A DNA stretch of 64,000 nt. It comes from Globisporangium splendens. Its lineage: Eukaryota; Oomycota; Peronosporomycetes; Pythiales; Pythiaceae. Under the pieces are notes generated by a model that made no database searches, was not told the origin of the DNA, and saw only the letters and a list, made by a program, of their open reading frames with translations. The stretch covers positions 62,001-126,000 of the forward strand of contig VFIW01000096.1 of the NCBI GenBank assembly GCA_006386115.1, in the 5' to 3' direction. The translations under genes were made by a program, and so were the position numbers. Below are positions 51,665 to 61,170 of this stretch, piece after piece (within the stretch, counting starts at the first letter, position 1; each line of letters opens with the position of its first letter).

Positions 51665-52732
51665 ATCTCTCGACTGCTGCCAAACACGACATAGCTCTTG
51701 TTTTTCAAAACCATGGGCAATGCTGTGTTGCGCAACGGTTGAAATGTCCCTCATCCGACCACATCTTAAATCGATCTTGATAACTTGCCGGCACTTGAGA
51801 CGCTTTTGTGAAGAGCAGGCGATTTGCTGAAAGTTTATGGGCTCAGCATTTCACATTTACGGCACGATGAGAGCACCATGCAAACTAATATGTGTTTTTT
51901 TTTTCAAATAGCGCATTTACTGTGACAAACCGTTGGTGCGTTTTTTCATTATTGTTGTTGTTGGGAATATTCCGACACAGGTCGCTCCACCACTACAAAG
52001 CATCTCCAGCAGCGCTACTATATCCGCAAAATAGTCGGAGAAAATAGCAAAAATCTTTCCTCTGGTCCAAAAACAGACTGCAAATCGAGGTATGTGCTAA
52101 AATTCTGCTGTCGAGATCTTCCGGCCATTTTTCCCCTTAATGTGCACAAAAACGAGTTTGTACGCCGCGTACAAGGGAAGTCAAGGCACCGAAGAGAGTG
52201 ATGCATGGCGGATGTCATTATAGCTGAGCTTGTTATTGTGGTGGGAGCAGTGTGCCTGAGAACGTAGCCATAAATGATACGAGACTCAGCCGGACCGTGA
52301 GTGTTGATAAATGACGATTGATGAGTGCGCAAAAAATGGTCACGACACTCAGCACCTAGGATCCTAAAAGAGAGACGATGAGTGTGGGTCGAAGAATGCT
52401 TTGTTGCAACGAGAGGAATAAATAACTAGAACAATGACTGTCTTGCGGTGCACGTCATTCTGGTATGGCTGTGCTCCGCTTCTGAACTTTAATTTGTGGC
52501 ATCGAAGGGCAAGTGATGAGATAACATTGGAGATCAGAACAACTCCTGCTCTGACCGTTCCCTGGGTGCGTACAATAATAACAGAAGAAGAAAATAAACG
52601 ACTCCGCACAAAGAAACCTGACAAACTTTTCGATACGTTTTTTTAATTGATTGCAATTCATCAAAAGGAACTCCGTTTTCCTTTTGCTTCGGGAACACAT
52701 GACAAAGACAAATCATGCCGAGTTGAGCCAGT
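51665..52732. other. Intergenic, no gene seen
   Basis: AT-rich with homopolymer T runs near 51894-51905; only short frames. Nothing recognised. Confidence 0.4.
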
Positions 52733-53785
52733 CTAGAAGTGTCTGTCACGGAGAGTGGAAGCAAAGTCGTACTTCGGAAAAGCAGGAACATACTGAACAA
52801 TCGCATCGATGCGCGTCTTGATCTCCGGTGTCATCTTGTCAATGAACGCATACGCCTTGAGATTCTCCTCGAACTGAGAAACGCTGGATGCACCGAGCAT
52901 GACGGTCGACACGTTCTTGTTAGACACACACCAGGCGATCGCGAGTTGCGCAAGCGAGCAACCAAGTTCATCCGCGATGATCTTCAGCTCGTCGGCTTTG
53001 GCGGCCTTCACAGACCAGTCCGGAATAAGTGAGGTAATCCAATCATTCGACAAACGAGATCCCTCTGGAATCCCCTGGCTGTACTTGCCCGTCAAAATGC
53101 CAGAGGCGAGTGGCGACCAGGTTGTAAGACCGAGTTTGTACTTCTTGTACAGGTTCACAAAGTCAAACTCCACACGGGAGCGCTCAAAAATGTGGTATTC
53201 AGGCTGCTCCACGACCGGACGGATGAGTCCAAGGCGATCGGCGACCTCGCACGCTTCGATAATGTCGGCGGACTTCCACTCACTGGTTCCCCAGTAGAAC
53301 GCCCAGCCCTGATTGATGACAAAGTTCATTGCTCGAACCGTTTCTTCGATAGGAGTATGCTTATCAGGGCGGTGGCAGAAGATCACATCGACGTAGTCCA
53401 ACTGCAAGCGCTTGAGCGACGCCTTCGTTCCTTCGACGATGTGCTTGCGACTGAGCCCCTGGTCGTTTGGACCCGGGTTAGCCTTCGAGCCAAAGTACAT
53501 CTTGGTGCTGATCACTAGGTCTTCGCGAGCCCACACCCCGTTCTTGATGCCTTTTTGGATAACCTCACCGAAAATAGTCTCTGATTTTCCTTGAGCGTAC
53601 ATCTCGGCCGTGTCGAAGAAGTTGATCCCAGCTTCAAACGCCTTGACGATCAAGTCGTACGCAGGGTCGCCTTCCACCTTGTCGCCGAACATCATCACGC
53701 CGAACGAGAGGGCAGACACGAGCAAACCGGTGTTGCCCAAGTAGCGGTACTTCATGTTGTGCGTCATTGGTGCTGGAGTCGCCAT
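52733..53785 (-). CDS. Aldo-keto reductase (array copy 13)
   Basis: 350 aa, ATG 53785, N-terminus MATPAPMTHNMKYRYLG. Catalytic D58, Y63 (FFDTAEMYAQG), K95 and H138. It mixes features: the front third resembles the FSPLR subgroup (GVMMFGDKVEGD), but the loop is TWSPLASGILTGKY and the next part (IPEGSRLSNDWITSLIPDWS) resembles array copy 11. Ends ASTLRDRHF. The truncated pseudogene at 38341-39190 is its nearest relative in the window. Confidence 0.93.
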   Translation of the reverse strand: MATPAPMTHNMKYRYLGNTGLLVSALSFGVMMFGDKVEGDPAYDLIVKAFEAGINFFDTAEMYAQGKSETIFGEVIQKGIKNGVWAREDLVISTKMYFGSKANPGPNDQGLSRKHIVEGTKASLKRLQLDYVDVIFCHRPDKHTPIEETVRAMNFVINQGWAFYWGTSEWKSADIIEACEVADRLGLIRPVVEQPEYHIFERSRVEFDFVNLYKKYKLGLTTWSPLASGILTGKYSQGIPEGSRLSNDWITSLIPDWSVKAAKADELKIIADELGCSLAQLAIAWCVSNKNVSTVMLGASSVSQFEENLKAYAFIDKMTPEIKTRIDAIVQYVPAFPKYDFASTLRDRHF

Positions 53786-53834
53786 CTTGAAACTAGTTAG
53801 TGGAGTGGAGATTGAGGTCGTTGCGGTTGCAGTT

Positions 53835-53850
53835 CAAATCCGAAATGAGT
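53835..53850 (-). promoter_or_regulatory. Initiator-like element of array copy 13
   Basis: Minus strand ACTCATTTCGGATTTG, 50 bp before ATG 53785. Confidence 0.45.
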
Positions 53851-53923
53851 CCCAATCTAATCCACTCCCAGCAAGTCATCACTGGGTAGTTGCGGTCGTT
53901 TGAGGGAGAAACAGCCACCCCCT

Positions 53924-53969
53924 CCTAGAGTGATCCATATATTTCCGTTTATGCATTGATTACTCTAGG
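53924..53969. repeat. Short inverted repeat, CCTAGAGTRATC arms
   Basis: 12-bp arms (53924-53935 and 53958-53969) with one mismatch and a 22-bp loop. Same arm sequence as the inverted repeat at 27071-27138, and likewise upstream of a reductase gene. Confidence 0.6.
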
Positions 53970-53995
53970 TTGTACACAGGTTTTCAATGTGGATA

Positions 53996-54012
53996 GCGAC
54001 AGAATGCAGGTC
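53996..54012 (+). promoter_or_regulatory. GCGACAGAATGCAGGTC box upstream of array copy 13
   Basis: Identical 17-mer to 11437-11421 (minus strand) upstream of array copy 1; here 211 bp before the ATG and in the opposite orientation relative to the gene. Confidence 0.4.
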
Positions 54013-54020
54013 GCCAAGGA

Positions 54021-54100
54021 CCCTGGAGGCAGCGGTTGGGCACTTATCCGCCTGAATGAACGAAGCAATCGATGGGAACTCGAAGCGTGCGGCTACTAGA
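54021..54100 (+). mobile_element. LINE RNase H relic
   Basis: Reads PGGSGWALIRLNERSNRWEL then EACGY-stop, matching PGGSGWALIFLNERSNRWEL of the copy at 54.6-57.3 kb. About 80 bp only. Confidence 0.75.
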
Positions 54101-54395
54101 AAGGGACATTCACGTGCGTTGCAACATGCATACAATCCCTCTGTGTATACGAGGAAGTCGACCAGCACGCGGACTGAATATTGCATCCTATCTTGCGAAG
54201 AACCGCCGCAGCTCTAGTGGTTAAACCTGGTCGTGCGCAATAGCCGCAGGCTTGCTGTGTGGTGCGTAAACGCGGTGATTATCACCACCATGCAAAGGGT
54301 GGAGTAATCGCTGACGGTGATTACAAATGTCTAGATTATAATCCAGAGTTTCTGCGCAAAAGTCAGAGCCAAAAGCCCTTGTTTAATTTACGTTC

Positions 54396-54588
54396 GACCT
54401 TCGTCGACGATTCCGCCGTCTTTCTGAAACGAGGGAAACAGCTGCCTCGACTGATGCAGCTGCTGTCCGAGTTCGGTCAGCAATCAGGTCTGCACGTGCA
54501 ACCAACGAAAAGCAGCTACATCTGTCTCAACACAGCAGTAGTCCAGGAACAAAGATGCGGCATTCCGGTCCTGAAGCATGGAGAGAGA
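54396..54588 (+). mobile_element. LINE reverse transcriptase fragment
   Basis: Reads STFVDDSAVFLKRGKQLPRL through KSSYICLNTAVVQEQRCGIP to LKHGE, including the FVDD catalytic motif, then stops at CTGAAGCATGGAGAGA and runs into a GA repeat. The end point equals the 5' limit of the inverted LINE piece C at 57273. Confidence 0.85.
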
Positions 54589-54594
54589 GAGAGA

Positions 54595-57273
54595 AGGTAA
54601 TTCTATTGAACTTATGGTCTACATACAGTTTAAGAATTCCTGAGTCTCATTAACACTGCTGACAGTGAGATGTTTCTTAGTTTCGACGGTATGGCACCGA
54701 TATCATTGTCGAGTAGAGCTGCGACTTGGGACATAACAACTTGATCATTTCCCCGCGATTCGTCGGTGAGTATCTTCGCATTCTTGGAGATCATTGCCAT
54801 GTTGGCGAGAAGATCGGCCATTTTGTTTTGTTCTCGTTTTGTGTGATTCCAGGAGGTCCACGCAAAGTTGGCGATGATTTGGTTTACCCGAACTGCTAGT
54901 GGCTGCAACTCGGTCTGGCGTATTGAGGCGAACCCGTTCTGGGATGCGATAATCATTTGGCTGTCTCCGAAGACTTCCAACTTGACTTCATAATGCTGTA
55001 GGTAGTGTGCACTGTATGCCAGACCATCTTTCAGCGCGCTGTATTCGCACCAATTGTTCGTGACTTCTGGTCCCATGGACGCATAGCCGCATGCTTTGAG
55101 TTCCCATCGATTGCTGCGTTCATTCAGGAAGATGAGTGCCCATCCGCTGCCTCCTGGACCTGGGTTGCTGCGTGCACCTCCATCGAAATACAAACGCGCC
55201 GTCGTCCCATTCTTCAAGTTGGCGCGACAAGTCTTGTCTCTCCAGTACGCTGAGCAGTTGGCTCAGGCAAGTTGCATCGATCTTTTCTCCTTTGAGCGTT
55301 CTCATCCGATGAGCCACAGCCCGCACTTGCATCACACACGCTGTCCACACTCGCTGGGTACTTTCTTCAATAGTGAGATGTTGCCGTTCATGCACTATTT
55401 CCACTCTCGTTCTCCACAGCAAAACTGGGATGCTTGATGTGACGATAAACCAAAGTTTCTGTAGTGCTGTCGAGTGTTCCGGAGTAATGAACCCGAAGTG
55501 CTTTTCCAATTCCCGGAGCAAAGATCGTTGACCTGGCGGGGCTGTGCGACTAGCAATCTGAGGCAGGAAGAGGTTGAGTGCTTGATTCGTCAATGTTCGA
55601 CCCATCCATCTCCGAGGAAGGCCGTCCACGCGGCTTGTGCTCGCTTGCAACTCCAGACTATGTGTGAGATAGTTTCTTTTGTCTCCCCACATCCGGCATT
55701 GCTTGGACACGCCGAAGACTCGATCCTTCCCGGATGGAACAGGTTGAGCTGCATCGTAGAAATCCGGTATGTCGTCCACATCTGATACGGCGTAAGACAT
55801 CCTCGTTGTTTCCATAGATCTGCTGGTAGTCGATACTGCACATGACTGTACCACTGATCAGTTTTCGCGACTTCGTTGAGCTTGTCTATGAGTCCTCCGA
55901 GACCTTGATGCAACTTGCTGTGCAGCCTCCGTGTTCGTGCTTGATCAATTGTCTTCTGGATGCTGTTTGGGGGCGTACGTTCATGCACCAGCCACGGACA
56001 GTGCGTCGTGAGCGGGTGAGGCTTGAATGTCCACCCTGTGGTCTTTATTTCTTCTTCGATCATTGCAACGTCTTGTTGACAAGTAGCATCCCCGGACCAG
56101 TCGGTCACTGTCCAGAGAACTCCGTTTGCTTGCCGTTGCATCTGGATGTAGTCCGTGTGGCTCCCCTCCGATACTGGCACAGCGATGATGGTTCCCATGC
56201 CATTGCTGATCCACTTGTACTCTCGTTTTGTGTGTTTCCTGCTCCACGGCTCCTGGTGACTGTTCAACTGGTTGCCTGCATCGATTTCTATCTCTGGTGA
56301 GCATAGAATGATGCTGGTTACGAGTTTTCGCAAGGTGGTCATTCGTTTGAACGTGAGAGTCGCCGTCGTGGTTGGTATCCGCACGGAGAACACTCGCTCT
56401 TCCTCCCGTCTCACGTTGAAGCTGGTCAAATTGCATTCCTTCAGGAAAGGAACCGTTTTGACTGTATACTGCTCGCCTTGACTGTCGATTATCCAGGGGT
56501 TGTCGTTCCACTGAAAGGATGGCCAGAACGCTCGAGTCTCTTCCGATAGTTGATGAATCGTCTGCTCAGGCTTCCTCCCAAAGTACACACCTACACGTCC
56601 GTCTGATCTCCACTCAAGGTCCAGGGTCGGTAGCAAGGATTCCATTTGCTGCTTCAGATCGTCTTTCCACGCGGGACTGCGTCCCTCTGCCGCCACCAAG
56701 TCTTCACAGAGATACTCCCACCCGAGTCTGTGAATATTGTTTGTCTGGTACAGCCTTGTCTGTGCGTTCTGGCTTCGCTCCTTTGGTGAAATCGCGCAAC
56801 ACCCCCAGTTTTGACTTATGTCCCGATGCACTTGTTCATGCCAAGCCTCTGTATACTTGTCTCGCGCTCGCTGTAGCCACCGAGTTGTCCGCCGCATCTC
56901 TTGTCGCTTTACTGCAAGACGTATTGAATAGAGACCTATGCCTCCTTCCTTGACTGGCAAGTAGAGCAGGGAAGGACTCACCTTGTGCCTCGTGCCGTCT
57001 GTGCCGAGTGTCGATTGCCACAGAAACTGCTTTTGTAGATTCACTAGCTGATCCACGACCTTCGCTGGGGGCTTGATGTAGCCGGCAGTGAACAGAATCG
57101 ACGGCAGTAAGACCGAATTCAGTATAAGCACTCTCCCCACCACACTGTTGGAGACTTTGGCCGCGATGATCAATCTGGTTCGGAGCTTTTGCAGGCGGTC
57201 CTCCCAATTAGCTTGCGTGATGTTCCCGGTACCTATTTGGATGCCAAGGTACCTCACCGTCTCTCCATGCTTC
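54595..57273 (-). mobile_element. LINE piece C: RT C-terminus, RNase H, 3' end (inverted)
   Basis: On the minus strand it starts inside RT at KHGETVRYLGIQIGTG. It passes the thumb and a Cys-rich region (CGETKETISHIVWSCKRAQ, about 55600-55680), then reads in a second frame (LTNQALNLFLPQIASRT to SRQLEEWDDGA). It returns to the first frame for RNase H (YFDGGARSNPGPG, NNWCEYSALKDGL, VFGDSQ, KREQNKMADLLANM) and ends with the 3' UTR and tail. Two indels (near 55610 and 55205, the latter a single extra base relative to 34640) break the frame. Here the Trp of FAWTSWNHTK is present. Confidence 0.88.
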
Positions 57274-57457
57274 ACTTTCGATCTAGCCTTATAAAGGACA
57301 GACAGCCTTGGTACCAGCTGTTTGTATCGAGAGTATAAGTACCACGACGACAATCGACAGGCCACTACAAAGATCATCGGAAAGGGGTGAGTATACTGAA
57401 CTGAGTATACAAGCCTCTATAAAGAGCGACAAGCGAAAGCTTTCTCCTGAGGCCTCC

Positions 57458-59032
57458 ATGATGAATATGGAGCAACCAAAGGAGGGGGCTGCGCGGAAGG
57501 AAGCTCCGGACGGAGTTTCCACGAAGACAGCCATCACGCTGCGGAGTGGGCAGGCGCAAGTCGACGCCGAGATGGCAGTACGAGCGTCACAGCACAGGAA
57601 AGGGGGAGCCCCAGATCCTGTGCGCACGAACGAAACGGTCCAATTAAATGCAGGAGGACAAGACAAGTCTGGGGCCATTGAGGAGGGCACGACACCAACG
57701 CGTGCAGAAGGCGCTCGGAAAGAAGCGTCGACGGAGACTGCACCAGTGGAGAGATACGAAGCCCTCGCCGCGAAGCTGCGTGTGTCACCAAACGCGGTCA
57801 ACAGAGTGGAGATTGAATACGAAGTGCGGTTAATTTTCACAGCTCTCTACAACGGGATGCGGATTCTGGAGAAACAAAAAAAGGCGAACGACAATTGCCC
57901 AACACTCAACGGAGAAGAAGCGGACGCGCTGGTGGACCTATTCCGTCTACTGGCAATTGAAAAGGGAAAATCCTTTCCGGAGTGGAAGCGGACGATCCAA
58001 GATTTATGCAAGGATATGCACCGGTCGTCGTGGACAGTGGTAGCGCTTATCCAAAAGAGAATTGACCAAAACAGGCTCGCAGCAGAAACCAAGGCTTCGC
58101 CATGGGGTTCGCAATCGAGCACCAGCACTCAAACAAACGTCAAAGAGCAAGGCACCCAGCCCTTCATTTTCAAATCGAACAAATACTCGGAGGAGGAACA
58201 ACGCAACATGATCCGACACTGCAAGCAAAAGTTCGAGTACTCAGTGACCCTGCGCCAGACGACAACGATGGAATGGGATATCATGCTAGCGATCGTGGAA
58301 GGCGAACTCCTGATTCGACACTTGCCTCAATTCCTTCGACGAGTATGTGATGGGGACACTCTCTTCCGTTTCCAGAACACCATCGCAGCTCAGGTGGAAG
58401 GAGAGCTGGTCGGCAAATTATCGGATGCGACACAAGTCTACAAAGATCATCAGTCGACCGGACGAATCGTGGAAGCCATCTTGCAAGCAGCGAGATGAAC
58501 ATGGCCTTGTTTAAGAATACTTGAAGAAGACGACAGGCAAGCGATTCCACGGTTACCCACTCGATATGTGTGGTCCAAGATCCCATCAATCGCAGCTCTG
58601 GGAGGTGCTCTTTGAAGAGAAATCGTGTCCAAAACGCTTATCGATGTCAGACGAATTATTTGGCGAGGGCGAACGATCATCCTTCACCACGCATCCAAGT
58701 ACCGAATGGCTCCTTGTTTAATCTGCGGGGCAGCGGGACATTTCGCGCGAACGTGTAAGGCAACGGAACAGGAACTAAAAACTAACAACTGTATTCACGC
58801 AGACGATGAGATCGTGAGTAAACTCCCGAGAAAGCCAGCCACTTTCACCAGTGCAGCGGAAATTAAGGAGTCTGTCTCAGATGGCATTGACAAAAAGAAA
58901 CAGCCACTTCAACCCGCAACAGAGAATCCTCACGCCAGTGGGGAAAACGAGCCGAGCGAGAACACGAATCCCGTGACGCCTGATGAGACAAACACGTCCA
59001 GCCCACAACCGAACTCCAACCCAAAAATCTAA
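57458..59032 (+). pseudogene. LINE B ORF1, gag-like part with CCHC knuckle, two in-frame TGA
   Basis: Same organisation as in copy A: first ATG 57458, TGA at 58496-58498 and 58613-58615, zinc knuckle CLICGAAGHFARTC at 58715-58756, TAA end. Apart from the first 60 codons (for example MMNMEQPKEGAARKEAPDG against MTNMGQPKEGAAWKEAPEG) the protein equals that of copy A. Confidence 0.75.
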
Positions 59033-59103
59033 CAAAAAATGTGTCGTTTACGGTGAAAACAGGAATTTCAGTACAACAAACCGGCAATCTCAAAGAACAG
59101 GCG

Positions 59104-60063
59104 ATGGCGAAACCAAACGATGGAGCAGCGAATACAAAAGGACCCGCGCCAAAGGCAAGCCAGAAAAACGGTCCAAGACAAATTTCCAAGGATGACATCC
59201 GATGGGCAAAAGAGCTGATGCGCTTCAGACGAGATATGGACGAGTTAATGAAGGTGCACGTGGAAAGACAAACCGAGCTCAACCCGAATCGCAACGACAT
59301 CATGGACTGGGATGGGGAGTACACGCTTCAAGACGTGATGGACGCCAACGGACTTGCAGAAGCAACAACACCACCTACCGGAAATTGCCAATTTTATGCA
59401 GTGGCGGAAGCGATGCTCCAAATCGTGCATGACAACATGGCAAATGAGAAGCTGCTCGAGGCCACGGCGAGCAGAATCAAGCAAAGCATGAACGCGGCCG
59501 CACGTCTCAACTTCGATCTCGAATTCCCTGAAGGAACTCATTTGGGAATACTCGAAGCACTGGGGAGAGGGGATCGAAAAATGAGCCCAAAAGAAAGGAA
59601 AGCAGATGTCCTCAACTATTTCAGTGATATCGCAGGTAGCTCCTCCAGTCGATCTTCCACGTTGCCAGGGTCCCTGTGGGGTGGCCCGGAGTCCATGTGG
59701 ATGGCTGCCAAGGCTTTGCAGAGAAAAACCTTCGTGCTGATCGAGACAACGTACAGAGACCGTAAGGGCTTTGCAATTTACAAGCCGCAATCCAGAGTCC
59801 ATGAAGGCGGCCAGTTTTTGTCAGCCAAAGAATATGTGTGCACGGGGAAGCAATGGGAAGACGAGCTCCGTCAAGACAGAAACGAAGCAGAGGCCACGAG
59901 CAGTCCGCTACCAATTGTGATGAAATTCGCAAACGAACACTACAACAGTCTGCACTTCAGAACCCTTAACGACCCAACGCCACTGGCGAATATGACGAGC
60001 TCATCATTAGCGAAGCATCTCCAAGGATCCGAGAGGAGCAAGACGGTGTTCAAGACGGACTGA
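59104..60063 (+). CDS. LINE B OTU-type cysteine protease domain ORF
   Basis: Identical in sequence to the ORF in copy A, including TGNCQFYA (Cys) and NEHYNSLHF (His), ending at TGA 60061-60063 with coding-like sequence following in frame. Identity in two copies 13 kb apart suggests recent amplification, not long-term selection alone. Confidence 0.78.
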   Translation: MAKPNDGAANTKGPAPKASQKNGPRQISKDDIRWAKELMRFRRDMDELMKVHVERQTELNPNRNDIMDWDGEYTLQDVMDANGLAEATTPPTGNCQFYAVAEAMLQIVHDNMANEKLLEATASRIKQSMNAAARLNFDLEFPEGTHLGILEALGRGDRKMSPKERKADVLNYFSDIAGSSSSRSSTLPGSLWGGPESMWMAAKALQRKTFVLIETTYRDRKGFAIYKPQSRVHEGGQFLSAKEYVCTGKQWEDELRQDRNEAEATSSPLPIVMKFANEHYNSLHFRTLNDPTPLANMTSSSLAKHLQGSERSKTVFKTD

Positions 60064-60102
60064 TCTGGTCAATTCGATTCCGAACGAGAAACAGACGATT
60101 CG

Positions 60103-61121
60103 ATGGAGGACAGCGACAATTCCAGTTTGGGAGAGTCAGTGTGGACTCCATCGCTGGACGAGCGAGAAAAGTTCGAGCCAAACCAGCTCAGCGGACAACA
60201 CGGCTGGTCGTTCGCATCTCAGGAGAATCAGCTTGTGGTACATCACTCGCCCACAACCGAGTTACCTCAACAACCCAGGAAGCGAGATAGAGACGAAACC
60301 CTGATGCTCACAGCAATAGATGGTGACGTCGCGATAAACCTGAACAGCCCCAATGTCCCCCTCAAGAAAACCAAAACGCTCTCGAGACGTTTGGCGATCG
60401 AAGGAGACTCCATGCAGAAACGAAGAGACCTCGAGCGACGCTGCAGGAGCATTGGGAAGGGTTCCAGGAGCAATGGAAGCAAGAAACCAAATGCCCCTTT
60501 CCTCTGCTCTCGTCCAATCGTGATGTATGGGCGCAGGCAGCTCTCAATGAGTGGGAGCGAATTCTAGCGATGTTGAAGACGTCGCCAGGGCCGCATCACG
60601 TACTGAATCATCTCAGCGGGCCAACGCTAGTGGACTTGACGCAAGTTCTGCGCGAACAGGTGATTGAGGAAGGGCTCAAACGTCTTGTACACCGCACCGA
60701 TCAAGTAGAAACCAGGGTATGGATCACAGGTTGGTTTGACAGGATTGCAACGGCAACCACGAAGCAACAACGGGCCGCACTGCTCAACTCCAAGGAAGAC
60801 TGGTTGACGCTTGGAAAAATGAAGTACGGTGGGCTCGAAGTTCTGCGACTTTGTCACCCGACCCAGCAAGAGAAGCTCAGTCGCTACATCATCTGCACAG
60901 TGGTGTATGAGGAGGAGCTGCAGACGTTCAGGTCCAGTGACGCCGAAGACCCACACAACCTGTACGAGGCGATTGAAGACTTGTGTGCGATGTTGAAGCA
61001 AACCAGAGAACTCAAAGCAGCCTTCAAGAGTGGAGAGGAGCTCAGCGAATGGTCAGCTCTTTCGGTGATCATGGCTCAAGTGACCATGGAAGTGGACTCG
61101 GTCGAGCCTTCAAGGTACTAA
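60103..61121 (+). pseudogene. LINE B ORF1 C-terminal part with frameshift
   Basis: Same two-frame structure as in copy A. The downstream frame ends with VEPSRY-TAA at 61119-61121. The frame used by ORF2 is open from 61084, so it overlaps this end by about 37 bp in another phase. Confidence 0.6.
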
Positions 61122-61170
61122 AGGCGCGACACCAACAGGTAACCAAGGTGGCAGTAGCCCAGGCACAGAA

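Noticed and set aside
54396..57273. Twin-priming insertion
   Set aside because: The inverted part would lie on the 5' side of the new element; here the opposite fragment is on its 3' side, and breakpoints coincide in RT.
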